From: Leptasterias polaris
Lineage: Eukaryota; Echinodermata; Asteroidea; Forcipulatida; Asteriidae
DNA length: 64,000 nt
Assembly: GCA_037783415.1 (NCBI GenBank)
Contig: JAZGTN010000046.1
Location: forward strand, 3,788,501 to 3,852,500
Reading direction: 5' to 3'
A model generated the notes under the pieces. That model was not told the origin of the DNA. It saw only the letters and a program-made list of their open reading frames with translations, and made no database searches. A program made the translations under genes and the position numbers. Of the stretch, positions 34,801 through 46,800 are shown piece by piece (the first letter of the stretch is position 1; every line of letters starts with the position of its first letter).

Positions 34801-37800
34801 AAGTTCGCCTCTGGGAATATGAAAGACATGTTTGTTTTTTTCTTCGTTGCAATTTCACACACAACAAGGTTGCCTCTGGGAATATGAAAGACCTTTCTGT
34901 TTTTTTCTTCTTTGCAATTTCACCCTCGATGACAAAACTGTAAATGTGGTCCCTCTCCGTACGTAGCCCCACCCACTCCATTATTAATGACAACAAAACA
35001 ATTTATTGGCAGGTGTAACTCTTTGTTCTTGTAAGGGCAAGGTTGTTTCTGCTAGATGAAAGGCACTCTATGAGGAAAAGTTAAATTTCTACTGGAACAT
35101 TTGAAGAGGCACCAAGGCAATGGCCAGGGGTCTCCATTTAGTATCAGGCCTGTAAAGGGTACATTTTACATGTGGCCCACTATTAAAGAAACCATTTATT
35201 TAAACTAGATTATCCAGTTATTTTTCCCTTTATTTGTTGCGGGAGAGGGGCCGGACTTTGTCAGCAAACAAAAATGCAAGGAAAAAACACAGTTAACATG
35301 CAAAGGCTTCTATAATATGCTGTTCTCTTTTCCAGCTGTTTTTGTTTACAAACAAAATATTTGAATGATACTGAATGGCTAGTCCAGCAGCCGATTTCAC
35401 GTAACTTTACGCAACTGCGTAAGTCCATTTGCGCAACATTTTTTGCTTAAGTTGTGCACCACTGATACAAGAAATCTTGCACATGTGGATTTACGCAGTT
35501 GTGTAAAGTTTCGTGAAATCGCCTGCTGGGCGGATACTTCATTCTTGTAAGGGTTCAGGGAAGGTTCTCTTTCGTTAAGGGCACCTCTAGGAAAGCAATC
35601 ACTGGGTACTGGGGCATTAAGGCAATAGCCAGGGGCATGGAGGCAATTGCCTTCTCCATTGCCTCTGTGAAGGATCAGGCCTGTTTGCCACTACGAAGGC
35701 TCAATCTCAAAGGAAGGCTTAAAGGCACTGAACATGTTTGGTAATTATCAAAGACCAGTATTGTCACTCGGTGTATCACAACATATGCATAAAATAACAA
35801 ACCTGTGAAAATTTGGGCTGAATCGGTCATCGAAGTTGCAAGAAAATAAAGAAAGAAAAAACACCCTTGTTGCACAATTTTGTGTGCTTTCAGATGCTAA
35901 TAAAAGGCTTCATGCATGAAGTCTTTTATTATTTTAGTGACTGAGAAGTTACCTCTTTCTCAAAAACTACGTTACTTCAGAGGGAGTGGTTTCTCACAAT
36001 GTTTTATACTATCAACAGCTCTCGGTTGCTGGTTCCAAGTAAGTTTTTATGCTAATATATATTTTGAGTAATTACCAAATGTGTTCAGTGTCTTTAATCG
36101 CAAAGGAAGGCTTAATCTCAAAGGAAGGCTTAATCTCAAATAAAGGCTTGATCTCAAATAAAGGCTCAATCTCAAATAAAGGCTTAATCTCAAAGAAAGG
36201 CTTAATCTCAAAGGAAGGCTTAATCTCAAAGGAAGGCTTAATCTCAAAGGAAGGCTTATAGGCTGCGCCCAAATTGGCGGCTACAGCTACGACTAGACTG
36301 TCATCATGCATTGAACTATAGGATGCCCTTAGCAACACCCTTAGCAATAGTCGTAGCCATAGCCCTATCCGCCAATTCAGATGTGGCCTTAATCCCAATG
36401 GAATCCTCAATCTCATAGCAAGGCTTGATGTCAAAGAAAGGCATGATCTCAAATAATGGATTGATCTCAAACAAAGGCTTGATCTCAAATAAAGGCTCAA
36501 TCTCAAATAGAGGCTCAATCTCAAATAAAGGCTTGATCTCAAAGAAAGGCTTGATCTCAAAGAAAGGCGCGATCTTAAATGAAACTGAATTGAAACTGAA
36601 TATCAAATGCGCCCAATACAATCACTCAAAAAAATGAAATGTGATCTTGGCTAACTTACCTTGTGAACTGGTTGTGGTGTTTGGAACACTTGTTTGTGAT
36701 GTCACTCCGGACAAAGCACCAGTTTGGCCAATGGATGTTGCAATAGCAACAGGTCGAGCCATTGGCGGAGGAGGGGGTGGTGGAAGCATTGCCGTGGGGA
36801 TGAACCCGGCTATTTTGGTGGGACTGCCCGTGTTGCCAACTGTGTTGTTCTTGGCCTTGGAGATAATGAAAACATAAAATTGTGATTTCAATGTATTTTT
36901 TTAATTTAGGAAAACAAAAATGTCAAAACCAGCTGTTCAGCTGAAAAGTTGCATACCTGTATCGAAGATGTTCGAGGGAGTCTCGAGAGAGGTCAAAGTG
37001 GGGTATTGGGTAAGGGGTTGGGAGTTAGGTTTGGGGCTCGGGAGTTGGGCTAGGGGTTGGGAGTTGGGCTAGGGGTTGAGAGTTGGGTTAGGGGATTGGG
37101 AATTGGGCTAGGGTTAAGAGTTGCGTTAGGAGATTGGGAGTTGGGATAGAGGGCTGAGAGTTTTGGGCTAGGGGGTTGGGAGTGTGTTGGGGGGTTGAGA
37201 GCTGGATTAGGGGATTTGGAATTTGGCTGGGGTTGGGAGTTGAGATAGGGGTCAGGATGAAGGTGGGAGACAGGATCTTCAGATGACCAGGCGGGGAAAC
37301 AGGGGAAACAAAATAAACAAAATCAAACACAAAATCCACAAATTCCAACACCATATAATAACTCAACACCCAAACTGTTGGACTCTGATGATGGTGGTAT
37401 GCCCGATCGTATGTAAAAGCATAATCACTTTAGTGCAGTCCTCAGTCCAACAGAATAAAAGAAAACATGTAGAACTTTGTAAGTTGATGGGTCGGGGCAA
37501 GGTGAAGCTGAATTAAGGTTCCCTGACTGAGGCGGTATGTGAATTGGCGGCTACAGCTATGGCTACGACTGTTACTAAGGGTGTTGCTAAGGACGTACTA
37601 TACTTCAGCACATGATGACACAGAAATCTAGCCGTAGCCGCTACAATTCAGACACAGCCTTACACTCTTTGGAGTTGAGGAAGTGAGTACCAGGCTGTGC
37701 ACTGCATATTTAAAAACTGAGAGACCTGTCTTTACTTACCACTTGCTGCTGGTAGGAGTCTTGATGACACACGAGCTGAACAAAGTCTGAAAGAGGGGTG

Positions 37801-40800
37801 GAGTCAATATGCTGGGGGTGTAACCGCAGCTGATTGGAGTAGTATGAAGCTTGGGTGTTGGAGGGGCAAGTGAAAGACGCCATTGTGCCTTGAATTTGAC
37901 CTGTATGATAGAAGAGTAAAGAGTGTGCTCATCAGTGGCTATTGAGGCTCCCGGATCAGAACTACCTCAATTCGCTACCAGCACGGATCCTAATTGTGCG
38001 TGTAGAGCCTCGACTTCATGCTTCATTTGTATTGTATTTATGTATATGTTTGGATGAAAATGTCATTACATTACCGTGACAATACAGAGTTATATAATGC
38101 TTCTATTCACTGCTGTCCCCAATTCGAGGCTCTACACGCAAATGGCTGACAGTGCAAGGGACGAATAGCATTTTGCACTTTTACTACAGTGTAAAAATAG
38201 AAGCCCAGTACCCAGATCTCAAACAACGTTTCAAATTTCAATGTATTCGAGTACATTGTACTCGCCCGTATACTGTATGTGAAATTTGAATTTGAATTAT
38301 TAAATCTCTCAAAAAAGTAACCTGTTTTAACAGTTCCATTGTTCAATCATTCTGATGCGGACTTGGATTCTTTACAGCTGTATCAATCAATTAATAAATG
38401 AAAATTGTGGCTATATAGGCCTGGTATTTCTTCAACTTTACACATTTCCGCAATAAAATCCTTGAAATACAACTATTTAACAATGGAAACTTCCACTGAA
38501 ATGAAATCTGCAAACGTTAATTAGTCACAGAATCCTTAAGTGGTGTTTGAAGCTTTGCATGGTGTGGAAAATTAGAAAAAATTATAAATGGTAATCTTGC
38601 GGGTACAACCATTTGTAAAATCTCTTTTAGGAGGAGTCTTGGCTCCGAAAAGAGCCGGTTAGGTTTTGAGGTTTCGAACAGTATGTTCTCCTGAAGACGA
38701 GCAGAGTATACTGTCCTAAATGTTGAGACCAAACGTGCTCGTTTCAGAGCCAACACTCCTCCCAAAAGAGATTTTACACATGGTTGTACCTGCAAGTTTA
38801 CTATTTAGAGTTATTCCTTCGTCTAACAGAATCCTTGTCGACCAATGAAATTCGCTTGTGGAAACAGTGGAATTTTCCGCTCTAAATCACTCCATAAGTT
38901 CATCAAGAGCCATTTTGACAGTGATAAAGATAACCGTAAGAAAAGCGGTTTCCTTGTTATTTCATTCTTGCTTTTCGCTCGACCCTGCCAAGAAAATATT
39001 TTTACTTCCCCCTTTCAAGAAATCCTGCCACCTTTAAAAAAAATACACGACCACGTATATCTAGACTTTTGATCAAGGAAAAAATGAACAGCTGGTTTGG
39101 CCGTTACTAATCTAATTCCTTGTTCCTGAATGCATCAAATGTTAAAGGCGATACACTGCGGTAACTGATTCCATTATTATACTTCAGTTTTTAAACACCA
39201 TAAACTGAAACTATTGCCATGTGCATGGCAGGGCGTTCATATTAAATGTAACTGTATACAAACTGTATAAAGAATGCGTGTTAAAACAAGTTTTTTTTAC
39301 CAGACAAAGTAAACTTGCGGGTACAACCATGTATAAAACTGGACGTGGTTGTTCATGACATGTGTTTACTATTTTTAAAATTCTTATGATACAATTCATG
39401 CAAAGCTTCAAACACAATTTAAGGTACATATGCAGGGTTCTGCCCAGGATTTGTTTAGTGCCGGAAATTTCTTTTTTCCTAGTACAGTCAAGTCAATTTC
39501 CTATCGATCGTACACGGAGTGGTTACACACGTGCGCCCTGCAGCTGTGTGTAGGCCCTCAGTGCGCGCACGCCTTTACCGCCATGGGAAAACAATTTACA
39601 GCATCTATAGCATGGTGCTTATACTCTGCAGTTCATTTCCGTTGTATTAAACGCTGTAGAATAGGGTTCGCAACATGATGAAACTGGTATCATGTTATTC
39701 CAAGCGTAAAGCTATAATCAGCGTGACTGGAAACCATTGCAAAATCAATGCGGGTTTCGTGCGTTGGATATATTGTACATCGTACAGGCGGGAGGAATGC
39801 TCGATCCTGGATCATTAAAATAGACTCAAACCAAAGAAGTAGGCTACTCGAAACTTTGGATAAAACTGTTTACTGGTAAATAATTTGTTTTACACGTTGT
39901 TCAAAATATTTTGAAGGAAATGGGCAAAAAAAAGACAAAATGTGTGGTGGTCGGAAAAAGAAAAAATTCTGCGAGTGCCGGTTGGGGAATCATGAGTGCC
40001 GGTCGGGTTTTCCGGCACCGACCACCGTGGGCAGAACCCTGCATATGTACATAAAGCTTATGTGCTTTCTTAGTAAAAAAAAATTAATAACAAATAAAAA
40101 TCCAAGTTGGATACGTCCCGAAAACGACAAGAGTTTGAGCGAAAATATTTCTCAGAATAAACGATAAATAAATCTGAAACTAAGTCAGCATTTAAATACT
40201 AGCTATTTTGTACAGAGTTATGAAACAAGCTTTCAGTAAAATCATTTCTCTTTAAAGGTTTAAAAAGATTGGCAATATCATGGAGAAAAATTGGAGTAGA
40301 TTCAATGTAGAAGCTCACTGAGAAATAGATATATCATCATGGTGCCAATCCTCCAGAGAATTATTTCCGTTAAAACTACTGACCACTGTCTCTTTACTAT
40401 CATGCAATGTGCAATACGTAGCCGTAATTGTATTGTAAATTGTCTATAATTACATTTTTATTTCTTATTGTAATTTTATGAATTTTATTGCTGTATATAA
40501 ACTTCCATGTTCTACAGCAGGGCTCTTATTTTGGGGGAGAATTTAAAAGACCGCAGGGCTTGTAGCTCAAAAGTTTTATTGGACTGAAATTTATTTAAAA
40601 ATAAGTTGAACAAACACTATACATGTATAAGAATAGATCCATCACATTTGTCTGCCACAACATTTTTAAACAGCGACGTATTGTTATGCAATTGAAAAAT
40701 ACAAGACCACCAGGCTTGTCCAGTTATGACTTTACTATTCTTAGGCCTGGCATTATCACTGGCCTTAGGCCTGCAGTCAAGTGTTTTTGAGCCCTTACAG

Positions 40801-43800
40801 TTGCTTTTGCTTTTACTGTTGTCTTGTTTTTTTATTTTGTCTGATATGTGAACAAGGGTTTTTGCTTTTACTGTTGCCTGTTTCTTTGTTTTTTTCTGAT
40901 GTGTGAACAAGGGTCCCCATTTAGTGGGCTTGCGTATCTGTTCAGAGTTTCCCTTTAAGACACGAAACAGCATTTGATGACTATTTCATTGCTTTTTTTA
41001 GATTTAATTGCAGCAATCGAAATAAAGACATTATGGATGAGCACAGAATCCCTGAACAAACACAAACAGTTTTCCTACCCGCCAGTATTGACACTAAAAC
41101 TTTACCATGTACTTGTTTTCCCCGCTAGTTAGTTGCATTGGTTCATTGATAAGGGGATTGGGAGCCAATTTGTTCTTCTAAAAACAAAAAAACATCTGCG
41201 TTTTTATCCCTTTAAGGCCCTCAAAAAAACATACAGACCAGGAATGAGGATGTAGTAAGGTCATAAAGACGGCCTAGAATATTGCACTTCCTGTTTGGGG
41301 CAACCTAGGGTGTAAATCTTCACCCCAAGAGAGGATTTTGGCCTTGGATTCCCCACAGCTGGCACATCCATCCAGCTCCAACTTTATTTTTCAAGATCCG
41401 TGATTTTTGTAACAGTTCCTCATTCCTTGTTCCTTGTTGTACACGGACAGGGAAAAGGACTTTGTGAAACTGCCGGCAAAGAAAACAATTAGTGAAATCC
41501 CCTCGGAGAAGAAAAAAAAATCCCGGTCCCTGGGAATTTAATTTTGACAGCTTCGGAAGTTCATGAAGAGGATACAATCAAGCCTGGCACATTTTAATTA
41601 GTTGTATTTCGTGACATTTTTTCGCTGCACAGAATAAAGTTGACTGTGACTCTGCATGTTTTGAGTTTTTTGTCCAACTTCATTGAACATAATTTCCTCA
41701 TCAGTGTGCAAATTGGAGTTCAAGTCAGAATTCCAAATCAGGGCGTCAAAAGCCTTAACACATACATAAAGCCCGGTTCATACTTTGAGCGAAGCGAATG
41801 CAAAGCAAATTTTGATGACGCAACAATTGGTACGAGGGTTTTTTCCAATTGTGACTTCACACTCAGCAACAAAAGGATTGTGATTTTGTTTTAATTAACA
41901 GCCCCCAACATGGCTTATAAAAAAGAGGGAAGAAAAGTAGAAATCCTACCCTTGTATTCCACTGTCTGAGGCAACCCATGGCCCATGGAGCAAGAGGACA
42001 TCCCCCCTCCCTCCCCTTCAATCTTTGGTTCAACTTTGAGGACTCTGGGCCTCGTTCCTGGTGACGATGATTGTGTGGTGAAGCTGCTAGCGGCTTCTGA
42101 AATCTTTGGCTTGTGAACTATGTGTGACAGGCTGGATGGGACAACTGGACTTGTACCTGAAAAGAAACATGCCAAAATTAGCCTGACGTTTCAACCCTAA
42201 ATTGTAGCAGTCTTTCTCTACTAAAAGACAACACAACACACATAAACATGTATAAAAGTGTAACAAGAGCAGTCAAGTGAAAATACATGAATATTATTAT
42301 TATTATTATTATTATTTATTCGGCATACTTCACAAGACAATAAAAATACAAAACAGTTGAGACAATGATAAAAAACACGGGAACAAACAATAGAGCCAGC
42401 AACACATGCCAGGGAAAAAAAAGTTAACCTAATAACTGTGGCCCAAGAGCCTTCGTTTCCAATGCTACTGGCTATACAGAAATATAGAGAATATAACAAA
42501 AAACAAATACAATTTTATGTACAGCAATAAATAGTAGTATTACTATTTAATATACTATATAAAAAATTGCACATATTAAAATATACAAAAATACACACAT
42601 TAAATTATATAAACTAATGAAAATATTAAAATATAAAATATACAAAATAAATAATGAAAATAAATAAGTGAATTAAATAATGAATTAAATAAGTAAGTAA
42701 AAAATAAAAAGAAAAAAAACCAAAAAAAGTAGAATAGAGAGAGAGAGAGAGAGAAGCAGAAAGCATTTAGAAAAAGCAGGGGGTCAACAGGGATTATGGA
42801 GACAAGGGGGGGGGGGGTTGGAGGGAAGGGGCTGGCTTGACCACAAGAAGTGGGAAACACAAAGGACAAGATGGAAGATAGTAAAATTTCCTCCATTTCA
42901 GTGTTCGATTGCACAAACCAAGTAATGTGCATGAAACCTTTCTCAGATTAAAATTGTTGTGAATCCCTCTCTCTCTAAAACCACATTCCTTGGAAGGAAA
43001 TAGTTTCTCAAAATGTTATACACTAGCATCAGCTGCAGTGCTTCTTACAAAGTAAGTTTTCATGGTCATTAATTTTTGGAGTAATCACCAAAGGACGTAT
43101 ACCCTTTTCTTAATTGTTACTATTTATTGTATTTTCATGACTGTAAGCATGAGAGCCAAGGCAATTTCTATTGTATACTTGTGTATAGATAGCAATAGAC
43201 AAAATCAATCAAAATCGGACATCTCTCTAAAGTCATCACTAAATTGCAACATACCAGGATCAATGTCACTATGCCAACTGCCAGACTGACTGCTCAATGA
43301 CGCCGGCGACCGCCCGTAGAAGTGAAGATTCTCGGTATCTTCACCCACGCTGTCGGCGTCGTCATCTGCGGACGACATGGTGCTGGAGTTCCGTTTGATT
43401 CTCTTCGTGATTGGATGGTTCGGCTGGATGTGTCTGCGCGTCGCCAGGGGCTGCGTGACATCGGTGGCGTAGTGGTAGTATGTCGGACTCTCAAGTTCAT
43501 TGAGAGACAGGGTGCTGGATGACCCATCGGAAATTGACCCTGAAAACACGGAAGAGAAGTTTGCTCATCTAACTCAAAACTTTCCTGATTTTGATGGCAC
43601 AAATGCTTTAAACTTTGGAATCTGATCAGGAATGGTTTTTAATTCTTGAAGGTGCAATGCCACTTTTCCTTTATAAAAGGAGCACTTCTATTCAACAAAC
43701 TGAATGCTTTTTTAAGAGAACAAATTTTGCAATCGTTGCCTACGCCTCTCGTGTCCAACTCATTCCGGTTTGAAAACAAGCGTGTAAGTTTGGCAAATGT

Positions 43801-46800
43801 TGGCCATATGTTCGTCAGAATGGAAAGCACCATGTGTCCTATTAATTAGACCACCTGATTCATATATGATGATTTGGGGGATGTTTCAGAGCAGTGTACT
43901 TCAGTAAAATGAGGAAGGGACTGATGATGATGATTTTTTTTTTCTCCAAAATTTAATGAGACATTGCCTAACATCAAAAGGCTGGACAGCCTCTTCAATG
44001 TGAGGGCTACACTTCACTGATTGGGGCCGACACTCAAAATCACCAGGAGCACTACTAAACAGAAACAGGATTCCCCTTCACAGTCCTAAAGGATGTAGGC
44101 ATGGGTATCATCCACTAGGAGCCTGGCTGGTAAAGCAGAATGCACTACCTTCAAAACTGTTGAAGCAATCAAGGTGAAAGTGCCTTGCTCAAGGGCACAA
44201 GTAACACGACTGGTATTCGAACCCACACTCTGCTGCTGACAACACCAGAACTTGGGCACAGTGAACCAGACCACTTGTATGGAACGCCAAAGACGCAAAT
44301 AATCCGACCAACACATCGATCGGACTTTTCCATCGATCGATCGATGCTGTCAACCGATCGATCGGTGCTTTCAACCGATCGATCGATGAAAAAAGAGCGG
44401 TCAAAAAAGAGCGGTCGAAAAAGAGCGATTTAAAAAGAGCGATCGGTTGAAAAAGAGCGATCGGTTGAAAGCACCGGTCGATCGGTTGAAAACACCGATC
44501 GGTTGAAAACACCGATCGGTTGAAAAGTGCGATCGGTCGGTTGAAAAGAGCGATTGAAAGACCGATGTGCCTACATCGATGCGTACACCTCACACACGGG
44601 GTGCGTAGACCTGTGTGTGCGCCTCACGTAGACCTGTGTGTGTGCGGCGGGCTGACAGCATTCCTTTCACTCCCACATAGGACACAACTCAACCGATCAG
44701 ACGTAAGATAAATATTCATGAGGTAAACTATTTTATTCGCCACGTGGCATCGTGCATAGGTTGTACAATGTACATGTACACGAGGCAGCATTACATGTAG
44801 TTCATTTAAAGGTGCTGTATACGTTTGGTAATTGGAGCCTACTGATTGTGTTAATCCTATATAAATGTATATACAATTAAACTAACATGTGTTTTTTTCC
44901 CCAGATTTTCTGAGATATCACCGAAAACCGGAGCGAATATATTTCCATGCAGGATTCTCTATAGGAATACAAAGTCTGAGGAGAACGTAACGTTTCTCAG
45001 ATTCAAATTTTGGGGGCTAAAATGGATATATTTTTCCAGAACCGTAGTACTTCCATGGAGGTAGAAATAGTACTTCGAAGTGTTAAGTTTATTCTCAAAA
45101 TGCATTATACAATTCAAAGCTGCTGCACTTCTTACCAAGTAATTTGTTATTGCCATTATTTTTCAGAGTCATACAGACTCTTTAACCTCATAGAGAGGGG
45201 AGAAATTTTGTTGGAGTGATTTACAGTTTTGATTTTATAACAAAATAATCGCAAAAATTTCAAAATGCCACGGCATCATGATTTTATTCATCTCGAACAT
45301 AACTAGTAGAGGGAAGAGTAGACAATGATAATAATATATTTTGTCGGTCTGTTCAATGAACTAATGGATGAACTCCCAAATAAAAATGTATCTAGAAACA
45401 GGCACGTGGTAAAATATTGTTCAAGCGATGTACAGTTTTGAAGGTATACAATTTATTTCATCTTCAAAAGAAGAAACGGCTCGGACCTAGCCACAATGCC
45501 GATATTTTGATTTTTGCAACTGGCCTCCAGAACGAACCGGCTATTGGGTTTCAGCCGGTTCCATCCATCGAGTTCGCCAAAGATAAAACAAAATTAGGCC
45601 ATTCAATTTCGTTTTCAAGCATTAAAATTCCTTTAGCACTGCGTTCAAATGAGCATATTGTCATTCTTTTTGTGACGCATAATCCGTCATTCAACTTTAT
45701 AGCAAAGCTGGTTCGACTGGAGTTTTTAACTTATTAAATTGTTTTAATTTCGTAACGAGGAAATCAATTTTGCTAAATGAGAATTCAAAAAATTACGATA
45801 AAGAAAGGCGAATAGCAGATACACTGTACTAGGAACTTTTTCGTTACTTCACTTTAATTAAAGGCAAATCCTTTCATTTTAGATCTATGTTTAAAGTAGA
45901 CTTTTGGGGCCCGATAGGTATTTTTTAGTCTTTGTTTTGTTCATTATACTTTTATTGATTTTTATTTTATTTAATTTTTTTTTTTGGGGGGGGGTCTTCA
46001 TTGATTCGGTGTGCACCAAGACTACATGTACTTCACTATAGAAACAGCGAAGTTGACATTGCATTTTCTCCCTCGCTTGTCTGTGGACTTGTTGATGTTC
46101 AAATTGACCGCAAGCTCAAGGTAGCCTTTCATGATCTACCTGGTACACTCTGGTGTAGCGACCACGAGCTGCAATTTCAAGAAATATGCGGGTAAAACTG
46201 TAGCGAATGCTCGTCTTCGAAGTACATCGGCAAATAAGTGAACCGTATATTTATGCCTTTAAAGGGTCTGTATACGTTTGATAATGACTCTGAAAATTAA
46301 TGGCAACAAAAACTTGTAAAAGTAGTGCAATCTCTTACTTCTTTCTTCCAAAATATTTATAGAAGAAAAACAAAGAAAACTAGATTTTATCTTTACACAA
46401 CTGATCTGAAAAGTAGCCATATTTTTCACATTTTTTAAATTGAAGTGGTTTATAAAGATCTAGTTGCATGTTATAACGTTGATTGCATGCACTTATTGTG
46501 TTTATACACACATTCAAGCATAATTACCAACAAAATTATACACATGGCTTTGTATTCGTACATTTAAAAGGAAATATTTTGTATTGTTTAAGTGTACATA
46601 ATAATCACATTGTTTGATTGATGATTACAAGCATTACTTACTCACGACATCTTTTGATTACAACAGATATTAAACAAACAAACATACGCCTAAACCATTG
46701 CGGTTTATACAGATGTTGATTACACCAACTGTCATCACTGCATTAGAGGTATCGAAATAAATGGAGTCATATAATTTAAGAAATAATTTAAGAAATAAAA

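Larger units (their letters stand above)
35694..36600. repeat. 18-bp tandem array (AAGGCTTAATCTCAAAGG), interrupted by two insertions
   Basis: Units of 18 bp occur at 35694-35722, 36098-36257 and 36395-36575, with variants AAATAAAGG and AAAGAAAGG. Because 18 is a multiple of three, both strands stay open (ISKEGL and SFEIKP repeats). The array is broken by a TTAA MITE and a second inverted-repeat MITE and ends about 60 bp from an NFI donor. Confidence 0.93.

Noticed and set aside
36047..36637. Open frames with SFEIKP, ISNKGL or LSLRLSL repeats on both strands
   Set aside because: By-product of the 18-bp array (a multiple of three) in an NFI intron.
42600..42932. 110-codon minus-strand frame rich in F, L and Y
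   Set aside because: Translation of AT-rich and GA microsatellite sequence.
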